Shown one piece after another: positions 5,763 through 11,279 of a stretch of DNA of 13,715 nucleotides. The position numbers were made by a program, and so were the translations under genes. Numbering within the stretch: the stretch's first letter is position 1; the number at the start of each line of letters is the position of its first letter. Source of the stretch: Paludibacteraceae bacterium (GTDB lineage: Bacteria; Bacteroidota; Bacteroidia; Bacteroidales; Paludibacteraceae); assembly GCA_017560605.1 (NCBI GenBank), contig JAFZEQ010000079.1, forward strand, positions 1 through 13,715, read 5' to 3'. Below the pieces are notes generated by a model. That model did no database searches. It was not told where the DNA came from and was given only the letters and a program-made list of their open reading frames with translations.

Positions 5763-6542
5763 CTATTTGACTTGATTTTGAAAGTGAGTTCGGTATTGTA
5801 CCGGGCTCATTTTCAATTTTAGTTTGATACGTTCGTTGTTATAATATCGGATATACTCTTTTAATGCAGCCTTAAAGTCATCGATACTCTCCCAATGGTT
5901 ATTATAGAGCAGCTCGTTCTTCATCAGACCGAAAAAGTTCTCCATAACAGAGTTATCCAGGCAATTACCTTTACGGGACATGCTCTGCGTAATACCATGT
6001 TCCTTTAATAAATATTGGTAGCGCGTGTGCTGATAGTGCCAGCCTTGATCAGAGTGCATTATTAGGCCGTTAGTCTGCGGATGTTTGCGGAACGCCTTCT
6101 GCAACATATCCACTACCATCTTTAAGTCCGGACGATCAGAGATCACATAACTAATAATCTCTCCGTTCCACATGTCCAGTATTGGCGATATATAGCATTT
6201 CTTACCTCCTATATCCACCTGCGAGACATCTGTAGTCCACTTGCGATTAGGCGCATCTGTATCAAAATCACGTTTCAGGACATTAGGCGCAATTTTACCT
6301 ACTTCTCCTTTGTAAGAGTGGTAACGCAACTTAGGTTTCCGGGCATACAAGCCCATTTCTACCATTAGTTTGGCTACTGTCTTGTGGTTGATATCTTTGC
6401 CTTCTGCACGTAGTTGCTGGTATACTCGACGGTATCCGTAACGCCCTTTATTCTTATTAAATATATGTATTATATCCTTGCGTAATTGCGCATACTTATC
6501 CTCTCTCGGACGGATATTATAATAATACGTAGTACGAGCCAT
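5763..6542 (-). CDS. IS3-family transposase OrfB (DDE catalytic part)
   Basis: This 259-residue reading frame is the catalytic part of the transposase. It begins with MARTTYYY, an HTH_21-type region with GYRRVYQQLR, then an rve integrase core. The DDE triad is readable as D105 (TTDVS), D165 (MHSDQG) and E201 (NSVMENFFG), with 59 and 35 residues between, the DD(35)E spacing of IS3 elements. The YYNNERI..KLKMSPVQYR tail is typical. The frame stays open upstream of the ATG through to the slippery A7 in orfA, encoding AIQTLKPEHSLDLLLGIKG before the Met, so the active enzyme is most likely the OrfAB fusion made by -1 frameshifting rather than this ORF alone. It cuts and joins the element ends during copy-out/paste-in transposition. 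Confidence 0.95.
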   Translation of the reverse strand: MARTTYYYNIRPREDKYAQLRKDIIHIFNKNKGRYGYRRVYQQLRAEGKDINHKTVAKLMVEMGLYARKPKLRYHSYKGEVGKIAPNVLKRDFDTDAPNRKWTTDVSQVDIGGKKCYISPILDMWNGEIISYVISDRPDLKMVVDMLQKAFRKHPQTNGLIMHSDQGWHYQHTRYQYLLKEHGITQSMSRKGNCLDNSVMENFFGLMKNELLYNNHWESIDDFKAALKEYIRYYNNERIKLKLKMSPVQYRTHFQNQVK

Positions 6543-6583
6543 CCCCTTGATCCCAAGGAGTAAATCAAGGCTATGTTCGGGCT

Positions 6584-7108
6584 TTAATGTTTGGATGGCT
6601 TGCGCCCAATCTCGTGTAGACGCTTCTTTCTTTCTTCCACTAAAGCCCTCACTTTTTTTAGCAATGCAACCTCTGCTCGCAAATACTCATTCTCGTAGCG
6701 CAGACGCTCTAACTCTGTCTGCGGTTCTTGTTTCTTTGGACGTCCCATACCTTTACGACCTTTTCCTTGCGGCTTAATGTCGCGCAAAGCATCGTATCCC
6801 CCCTTGCGATAGGCTGCCGCCCAACGATTAACTGATGATAGAGATACATGATACTTTGCACATACATGGTGCAAAGGTACATGTTTTTCTGCATATTCGC
6901 AAACAATTTTGCATTTTTCTTCAAAATTTGCATGTTTGTTTGGTCGTTTTTGCAAACCTGCTATGCCATTTTGGCGATAGCGCTCTAACCATTCTGAAAC
7001 ATAATGCTCTTTTATTCCAAGCATACGACCTACACCCCTGGGTGCATAACCTTCTAAACATTTTTGAACCGCTAATAGCCGTTCTTCAATTGAATGTTTC
7101 TTATACAT
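6584..7108 (-). CDS. IS3-family OrfA (HTH DNA-binding protein)
   Basis: This 174-residue basic protein has two helix-turn-helix regions, about 7-45 (LLAVQKCLEGYAPRGVGRMLGI..HYVSEWLERY) and about 62-105 (HHVCAKYHVSLSSVNRWAAAY), followed by a GRPKK basic patch and a leucine-zipper-like coiled coil (about 132-157, ELERLRYENEYLRAEVALL). That arrangement is standard for IS150-group OrfA, which binds the terminal repeats and regulates transposition. The end overlaps the OrfB frame, and A AAA AAA at 6659-6653 allows a -1 shift into it. The ATG at 7108 lies 6 nt after a 13-bp hairpin formed with the right end. Confidence 0.93.
   Translation of the reverse strand: MYKKHSIEERLLAVQKCLEGYAPRGVGRMLGIKEHYVSEWLERYRQNGIAGLQKRPNKHANFEEKCKIVCEYAEKHVPLHHVCAKYHVSLSSVNRWAAAYRKGGYDALRDIKPQGKGRKGMGRPKKQEPQTELERLRYENEYLRAEVALLKKVRALVEERKKRLHEIGRKPSKH
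6653..6659 (-). other. A7 programmed -1 frameshift site
   Basis: On the minus strand the orfA codons CTA AAA AAA GTG contain seven A residues. Slipping back one base enters the orfB frame, which is open from here to the orfB Met, giving one OrfAB transposase. IS3 elements typically shift on A-rich heptamers in this position, just after the leucine zipper. Confidence 0.8.
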
Positions 7109-7114
7109 ATAACA

Positions 7115-7148
7115 AACCCCAAAAGTTTTGTGTTCAACTTTTGGGGTT
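7115..7148 (-). promoter_or_regulatory. 13-bp hairpin at IS right end before orfA
   Basis: AACCCCAAAAGTT (7115-7127) and AACTTTTGGGGTT (7136-7148) are perfect inverted copies with an 8-nt loop. The outer arm is part of the terminal repeat. RNA starting outside the IS would fold this hairpin 6 nt before the orfA ATG and could hide the start. Such structures are known in several IS families as protection from impinging transcription; that role here is inferred. Confidence 0.6.
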
Positions 7149-7155
7149 CATTACA
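7132..7155 (-). repeat. IS right terminal inverted repeat
   Basis: Read on the minus strand this 24-bp end starts TGTAATGAACCCC and is followed outward by the TTG target copy. It is the orfA-proximal end, and its inner 13 bp are copied in reverse immediately inside the element. Confidence 0.85.
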
Positions 7156-7156
7156 T

Positions 7157-7170
7157 TGGTACACCTTTTT
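7157..7170. terminator. Right arm of shared ispG/rpsO terminator (IS-split)
   Basis: TGGTACACCTTTTT is the partner of the arm at 5709-5722, separated by the IS. It lies 24 bp beyond the rpsO stop codon. Alone it cannot form the stem, so rpsO transcripts may now run into the IS. Confidence 0.6.
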
Positions 7171-7193
7171 GTTTTGTAAGCAGTGGGTTGTAA

Positions 7194-7463
7194 TTACTTA
7201 CGGATACCCAATTGTTTGATGATAGCACGATAGCGCTCGATGTCTTTAGCCTTCAAGTAATCGAGGAGGCGACGACGTTTACCTACCAACATAGTCAAAG
7301 CACGCTCAGTAGCGAAGTCCTTGTGGTTCTTCTTGAGGTGTTGTGTAAGGTGGTTGATACGGAAGGTGAAGAGTGCGATTTGGCTCTCAGCACCACCAGT
7401 GTTAGTTGCAGCGTTGCCGTACTGTGCAAAGATCTCTGCTTTTTTCTCTGAAGTTAAATACAT
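7194..7463 (-). CDS. rpsO: 30S ribosomal protein S15
   Basis: The 89-residue protein is a full-length S15, with the family's alpha-helical pattern: EKKAEIFAQYG at residues 6-16, GSxESQIALFTFRI-like helix (about 23-37), HLKKNHKDFATERALTMLVGKRRRLLDYLK (42-72) and the YRAIIKQLGIRK end. S15 binds the central domain of 16S rRNA early in 30S assembly and helps form a bridge to the large subunit. It is transcribed leftward from its own promoter at 7560-7591 and converges on ispG. Nothing in the protein is unusual. Confidence 0.98.
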   Translation of the reverse strand: MYLTSEKKAEIFAQYGNAATNTGGAESQIALFTFRINHLTQHLKKNHKDFATERALTMLVGKRRRLLDYLKAKDIERYRAIIKQLGIRK

Positions 7464-7555
7464 AGTTGTATTAAAAAATTAATTAGTTAAACGATTATGA
7501 CCTCGCATGATTTTCCATCTAAACGATGTCACATTTATATGCTTTCGTAAAAGCG
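7464..7555 (-). other. rpsO leader with UACG hairpin at 5' end
   Basis: The predicted mRNA leader of about 90 nt begins at or next to a small hairpin, GCTTT-TACG-AAAGC on the minus strand (7554-7541), whose UACG loop belongs to the stable UNCG class. A weaker CATC-GTTTA-GATG hairpin follows (7517-7529 region). In other bacteria S15 represses its own translation through leader structures; no known S15 leader motif was recognised here. Confidence 0.4.
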
Positions 7556-7559
7556 GCTG

Positions 7560-7591
7560 CAAAGGTACAACAAAAAATGCATATACGCAAG
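7560..7591 (-). promoter_or_regulatory. Bacteroidota-type promoter for rpsO
   Basis: On the minus strand CTTG (7591-7588) is followed after 20 bp by TACCTTTG (7567-7560). The -7 box is identical to that of the tRNA-Lys promoter, and the start of transcription would fall near 7554. Confidence 0.75.
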
Positions 7592-7617
7592 AAAAGCGAG
7601 CATTTTTATAATAAAAT

Positions 7618-7685
7618 AATAGATTTCAATCTATTTGTATTGATTTCATCGCCTATGGGAGCTTGCTTATAATAGTGCGATGAAA
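7618..7685 (-). terminator. Possible terminator structures after lipoprotein gene
   Basis: A 9-bp inverted repeat, TTTCATCGC (7644-7652) with GCGATGAAA (7677-7685), begins just past the lipoprotein stop, with a 24-nt loop. Beyond it AATAGAT-TTCA-ATCTATT (7618-7635) is followed on the minus strand by ATTTTATTAT. The second hairpin is AT-rich but has the U-rich tail of a terminator. Which one ends the cluster is unclear. Confidence 0.4.
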
Positions 7686-7689
7686 GACA

Positions 7690-8517
7690 TTAGTAATAGT
7701 TTATTACTCGTTTTTGGATGAAAAGTGGTTTATCGTCTTCACAGATAACTCGTTCGGTCCAGTTGCCTTGTTCGTCTACCTGTTTATACTCGTAGGTGTA
7801 GTATATATTCCAGTCTTCTACCTCGTTAAACAGACGTACATATTTGACAGGAAATCCATCGGAGTTGTACTCGTAGTTAAACTTGTAGAATTCTGAGCCA
7901 TGGTCTACGACTACACAGCTCAATGGTTGTCCTTGTCTGGTGTATTCGTAGTTTTGTAAGAAAATCTCTTTGCCGTCAGCATTGACAGTTACGGCCTCTT
8001 TAAGCCACAGTTTGTTATATTTATAGGTCGTAGTTGATACGAGTGTATCGTTGCTGTATAGGGTATGTTTTTTCATTTTGAGACCGTCAAATTCGTATAC
8101 ATTTTTGGTACCTTTTTCGTTGTTGTCAAGGTTTTTATAGTCGACAGCCTTGCCGTTGACTACGATGAACTCATAACTAGACTCGATGACGCTGTCTGCA
8201 CCCACGATTTTTTGTTTGACTATCCAGTTGTCCATATATTCGGATTCGATAGAGCTCAGCCACTCACCTTCGCCTGTATATAAGGATAGATGTGTTCTAT
8301 TGCCTTGTTTATCGTATTCTATTAAGGCTCTAGGATAGATGTGTAGTTCATAATCTATATCATCTATCGTGATATATTCGCCAGGCATATCAGCCAGGTA
8401 GGTAGATAGTTCAACCGACTTAACGTTGCCGTTGAGTCCGTCATAGGTTAGCGAGTTGTGCTGGGTACATGCAACTAGTGTCAACAGAGAGAGAAAAATG
8501 ATGATTTTACTTTTCAT
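7690..8517 (-). CDS. Lipoprotein with YD-repeat-like strands
   Basis: This is a 275-residue predicted lipoprotein. The N-terminus MKSKIIIFLSLLTLVAC is a short type II signal with lipobox LVAC, so C17 would be lipidated and the rest held at the envelope. The mature part is a string of beta-strand pairs of the kind YEYxxxGxxxxxxxxx: IEYDKQGNRTHL (about 67-78), YEYTRQGQPLSCVV (about 191-204), YEYNSDGFPVKYVR (about 216-229) and a final YEYKQVDEQGNWTERVICEDDKPLF. This resembles YD/RHS-like repeats common in uncharacterised Bacteroidota lipoproteins. No enzyme motif is visible. It is the last gene of a leftward cluster, 47 bp after the second CapA paralogue, so it may work with them. Function unknown. 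Confidence 0.85.
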   Translation of the reverse strand: MKSKIIIFLSLLTLVACTQHNSLTYDGLNGNVKSVELSTYLADMPGEYITIDDIDYELHIYPRALIEYDKQGNRTHLSLYTGEGEWLSSIESEYMDNWIVKQKIVGADSVIESSYEFIVVNGKAVDYKNLDNNEKGTKNVYEFDGLKMKKHTLYSNDTLVSTTTYKYNKLWLKEAVTVNADGKEIFLQNYEYTRQGQPLSCVVVDHGSEFYKFNYEYNSDGFPVKYVRLFNEVEDWNIYYTYEYKQVDEQGNWTERVICEDDKPLFIQKRVINYY

Positions 8518-8564
8518 ATCTATTTTAGAGATTAGCGTATTGATATGTGTTGCGGGATTGTCTA

Positions 8565-9722
8565 TTAGTAAGACAAAGTACCATCGTCGGCTATTTTGAG
8601 GGTAGTTTCTGGGAAGTCTAGTTTAGTGAGTCGTTTGATTTCCTTAGCCGCTAGGTTTGCTGCGTCTAGTTTTGGTCCGGTGCGATCTGTTTGTCGTGCA
8701 GATACGATCTGTCCGCCAGCAAAGTCGCCTTTGCTATTGAGTTTGACTACTAGTACCGGCGCATATGAACTGAGGCCAGAGATATTCATCTTGTATGGTG
8801 TGCAGAAGTTACCTAGCGAGTAAGCTATGAGTTTGCCTTTGTATAGCTCCATAGCTCGTAGCACGTGTGGTCCGTGTCCTACTACTAGGTCAGCACCTGC
8901 ATCAACGCAGACGTGTGCAAAGTTGTACACATTGCCACGCGAAGCGCCAAGGAATGTTTCTTCTTTGCGTGTTACTCGTGTAGCTCCGCTACCTTCTGCT
9001 CCTCCGTGGTGTGAAACGATGATAATGTCGCATTTCTTCTCTTGGCGCAGGATGCGTATATTTTTACGCACGAGGTCGTAGTCGTGTATATCGCACATCT
9101 CTTTGAATGGTGAAAACGAGCAGAATCCGTATCGTATACCATCTTTTTCGATGACGGCTAGTTCTGCACGATTTTTGAGTCCGGTATATGCAATGCCTAC
9201 TTTGTCAAGTATACGCATAGTAGATACCACTCCTTCTTCGCCAAAGTCTCGTAGGTGGTTGTTGCTTATATTGAGGTAGTCGAAACCGGCATCCACATAG
9301 TGATTGATGTATCGCTCTGGCATACGAAAGAAAAAGGCGTATTTAGAGCTTTTAACAGGACGACGTGTTCCACCTTTGTCTAGTAGTACGCCTTCTAGGT
9401 TACCCACAGCTATATCGGCTGATACGAGGTATTCTTTGACCTCATCAAACAGATGTTTGCCATCGTGCACGGGCAGTAGAGGTGCATTGGATGGATAGTT
9501 GATACCTAGCACCATATCGCCTACGCAAGCTATGCTGATCTCTTGTATGGTGTCGATAGCTTTTACTGCAGGAGTATCTATAACTACCACTGGGGTATCT
9601 ACAACAGGTGCAGGTGGTGGTAGTAAAGTGGTGTCTTGTGGGTAAGCTATGCGGGCGTATAGAGCGCCAAAACCACCTATGATGGCAAGCAATATGAGTG
9701 GGTAAATGAGTTTTTTCTTCAT
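8565..9722 (-). CDS. CapA-like metallophosphatase-fold protein, paralogue 2
   Basis: This 385-residue protein has one N-terminal membrane segment (about 5-23, after MKKK), a Pro/Val/Thr linker (about 30-58) and a CapA (PGA_cap) domain from 61 on. Family motifs are clear: CVGDMVLG (D69), GNLEG (107-111), SNNHLRDFG (NNH 154-156), SHHGGAE (237-243) and GHGPHVLR (282-289). CapA proteins use a calcineurin-like metallophosphatase fold. In Bacillus, CapA belongs to the poly-gamma-glutamate capsule machinery, but most Bacteroidota members have no known substrate. No capB or capC neighbour is present, so capsule synthesis cannot be inferred. It would act outside the inner membrane. It follows a close paralogue (42 bp gap) and precedes the lipoprotein gene (47 bp), so it is probably in one operon. 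Confidence 0.9.
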   Translation of the reverse strand: MKKKLIYPLILLAIIGGFGALYARIAYPQDTTLLPPPAPVVDTPVVVIDTPAVKAIDTIQEISIACVGDMVLGINYPSNAPLLPVHDGKHLFDEVKEYLVSADIAVGNLEGVLLDKGGTRRPVKSSKYAFFFRMPERYINHYVDAGFDYLNISNNHLRDFGEEGVVSTMRILDKVGIAYTGLKNRAELAVIEKDGIRYGFCSFSPFKEMCDIHDYDLVRKNIRILRQEKKCDIIIVSHHGGAEGSGATRVTRKEETFLGASRGNVYNFAHVCVDAGADLVVGHGPHVLRAMELYKGKLIAYSLGNFCTPYKMNISGLSSYAPVLVVKLNSKGDFAGGQIVSARQTDRTGPKLDAANLAAKEIKRLTKLDFPETTLKIADDGTLSY

Positions 9723-9764
9723 AATCTTAAGTAGTATTGAAGATGAGCTTGGTAAAGAGGCAAG

Positions 9765-10919
9765 TTATTTGGTAGACAATGTACCGTCGTCAGCTATCTG
9801 GAGGGTAGTTTCTGAGAAGTCTAGTTGAGTGAGTCGTTTGATTTCCTTGGCCGCTAGGTTTGCTGCATCTAGTTTTGGTCCTGTACGATCCTGTTGGCGT
9901 GCTGATACTATCTGTCCGCCGCAGAAGTCGCCTTTGGCATTGAGTTTGGCTACAAGTATAGGTGCGTACGAACTTTTGCCATAGATACTCATCTTGTATG
10001 GAGTACAGAAGTTACCTAGCGAGTAAGCTATTAGTTTGCCTTTGTATAGTTCCATAGCTCGTAGCACGTGTGGTCCATGTCCAACTACTAGGTCGGCACC
10101 TGCATCTACGCAGACGTGCGAGAATTCGTACACATTGCCACGAGGTCCACCTCCAAACCACTCATCTTTGCGTGTAACTCGTGTAGCGCTTTTACCTTCC
10201 GCTCCGCCGTGATGTGCAACTATCACGAAGTTACACTTCATTTCTTCGCGTAGGATGCGTATATTGTTGCGCACGAGGTCATAGTCGTGGATGTCGCACA
10301 TATCGATAAATGGGGCAAAGGCGCAGAAGCCATATCGTATGCCATCTTGTTCGAGTACAGCCAGTTCGGCACGATCTTTTAGTCCGGCATAGGCTATACC
10401 AGCTTCATCTAGAATACGCATAGTAGATACCACTCCTTCTTCGCCAAAATCGCGTAGGTGGTTATTAGCTATACATAGGAAGTCGAATCCAGCGTTAACA
10501 AAGTGGTTGACATATCGCTCTGGTGAGCGGAAGAAGTAAGCATATCGTTGGTCTCGTACAGTGCGACATACGCCACCTTTGTCTAGCAGCAGGCACTCTA
10601 GGTTACCCACGGCTATGTCGGCTGTGGTAAGTGTCTGTTTAACATCGTCAAACAGGTGTGCGCCATCGTGTACAGGTAGCAGAGGTGCATTGTCAGGGTA
10701 GTTGATACCCAGTACCATATCGCCTACGCAGGCTATGCTGATCTCACGACTAGGATCGATAGCCGGTAGAGTATCTGCTTCTAGAGTTGGTACAGTATCC
10801 TGGGTCTGAGTAGGAGGTTGGTTGATATCGGCTTGCTTATTAGCCATATGGGCATACAGCGCTCCGCCACCACCAAGAACTATAACGATGATTAGGGCGT
10901 AAATGAGTTTTTTCTTCAT
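9765..10919 (-). CDS. CapA-like metallophosphatase-fold protein, paralogue 1
   Basis: This 384-residue protein is the upstream member of a tandem pair. It shares the MKKKLIY start, a membrane segment (about 7-23), a variable Gln/Thr/Pro linker (about 27-57) and the CapA domain: CVGDMVLG (D67), GNLEC (105-109), ANNHLRDFG (NNH 152-154), AHHGGAE (235-241) and GHGPHVLR (280-287). Identity with its neighbour is high through the fold, with long identical runs near GHGPHVLRAMELYKGKLIA, while the linker and the segment after GNLE differ. It is first in the cluster. A hairpin terminator lies about 26 bp upstream of its ATG, so its promoter must overlap that structure or it depends on read-through. No clear promoter box was seen. 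Function as for the paralogue: envelope-located hydrolase or binding protein of unknown substrate. Confidence 0.9.
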   Translation of the reverse strand: MKKKLIYALIIVIVLGGGGALYAHMANKQADINQPPTQTQDTVPTLEADTLPAIDPSREISIACVGDMVLGINYPDNAPLLPVHDGAHLFDDVKQTLTTADIAVGNLECLLLDKGGVCRTVRDQRYAYFFRSPERYVNHFVNAGFDFLCIANNHLRDFGEEGVVSTMRILDEAGIAYAGLKDRAELAVLEQDGIRYGFCAFAPFIDMCDIHDYDLVRNNIRILREEMKCNFVIVAHHGGAEGKSATRVTRKDEWFGGGPRGNVYEFSHVCVDAGADLVVGHGPHVLRAMELYKGKLIAYSLGNFCTPYKMSIYGKSSYAPILVAKLNAKGDFCGGQIVSARQQDRTGPKLDAANLAAKEIKRLTQLDFSETTLQIADDGTLSTK

Positions 10920-10945
10920 AAATTAAATAGTGTCAAAAAGCCATA

Positions 10946-10977
10946 AAAATCGTGCTTAAGTGAATAAGCACGATTTT
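10946..10977. terminator. Bidirectional intrinsic terminator upstream of CapA pair
   Basis: AAAATCGTGCTTA (10946-10958) and TAAGCACGATTTT (10965-10977) form a perfect 13-bp stem with a 6-nt loop and A- and T-tracts at the two feet. On the minus strand it would end transcripts coming from the large secreted-protein gene and the small 39-codon gene before they enter the CapA genes. Confidence 0.8.
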
Positions 10978-10993
10978 ATTGCAAGATTTTAAT

Positions 10994-11265
10994 GTTCTAA
11001 CTAGTTATAAAGATTAGCGCATTGGACTAGACCCATCCTCGTATTGAAGGATAAAACCACTACTAGCCATGATAGCGTTTGCTCCGAGGAGCTCTATTGC
11101 CTCTGTTTGAGGCGCGATATATACTTTTTTCATAAGTCTTAAATGTTCTAATCGCAGCTTCGCTGCTGTTCTATAGCCCTAAAGGGCTGTTCTAAAGTTC
11201 TAACTGTTTTTATTGATTGTGTTCTAAAGGCTCTAAATGTTTGGAACTTTTAGAACCCTTAGAAC
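10994..11265. repeat. Cluster of GTTCTAA motifs around small gene
   Basis: GTTCTAA occurs at 10994, 11145, 11189, 11197 and 11221, with a GTTCTAT variant at 11168 and inverted copies TTAGAAC at 11250 and 11259. Two perfect hairpins lie among them: GCAGC-TTC-GCTGC (11154-11166) and AGCCC-TAAA-GGGCT (11175-11188). The cluster fills the gap between the large secreted-protein gene and the small gene and continues beyond the small gene. The motif is short and AT-rich, but eight copies in about 270 bp is more than expected by eye. Role unknown. Confidence 0.6.
11014..11133 (-). CDS. Small 39-residue protein of MKK-Y-P-T type
   Basis: An ATG at 11133 opens a 39-codon frame ending TAA at 11014-11016. 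The peptide starts MKKVYIAPQTEAIELLG, continues ANAIMASSG, and ends in a short tail, QYEDGSSPMR. The pattern MKK-x-Y-x-x-P-x-T-E-x-x-x-L followed by I-M-A-S-S-G is one I recognise from many tiny uncharacterised Bacteroidota proteins, which supports real coding. It is not a standard signal peptide: the hydrophobic part is short and interrupted by acidic residues. Leader-like N-terminal and variable C-terminal halves would also suit a precursor peptide, but no modifying enzyme is visible nearby. It lies 146 bp downstream of the large secreted-protein gene on the same strand, before the terminator at 10946-10977. Function unknown. Confidence 0.6.
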   Translation of the reverse strand: MKKVYIAPQTEAIELLGANAIMASSGFILQYEDGSSPMR

Positions 11266-11279
11266 TTTTGAACTCGCTT

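Larger units (their letters stand above)
5727..7155 (-). mobile_element. Complete IS3-family (IS150-like) insertion sequence
   Basis: The element is 1429 bp with 24-bp terminal inverted repeats, 5727-5750 and 7132-7155, matching at 18 of 24 positions without gaps. Both ends begin TG, and the inner parts read CCCCAAAAAGTTGGAC and ACCCCAAAAGTTGAAC. A 3-bp target duplication, TTG, flanks it (5724-5726 and 7156-7158). Inside are orfA (helix-turn-helix) and orfB (DDE transposase) read leftward with a -1 frameshift site between them, the hallmark of the IS3 family. Length, two-frame layout and protein patterns point to the IS150 group. Both genes are intact, so it may be active. It is inserted between the convergent ispG and rpsO genes. 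Confidence 0.93.
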
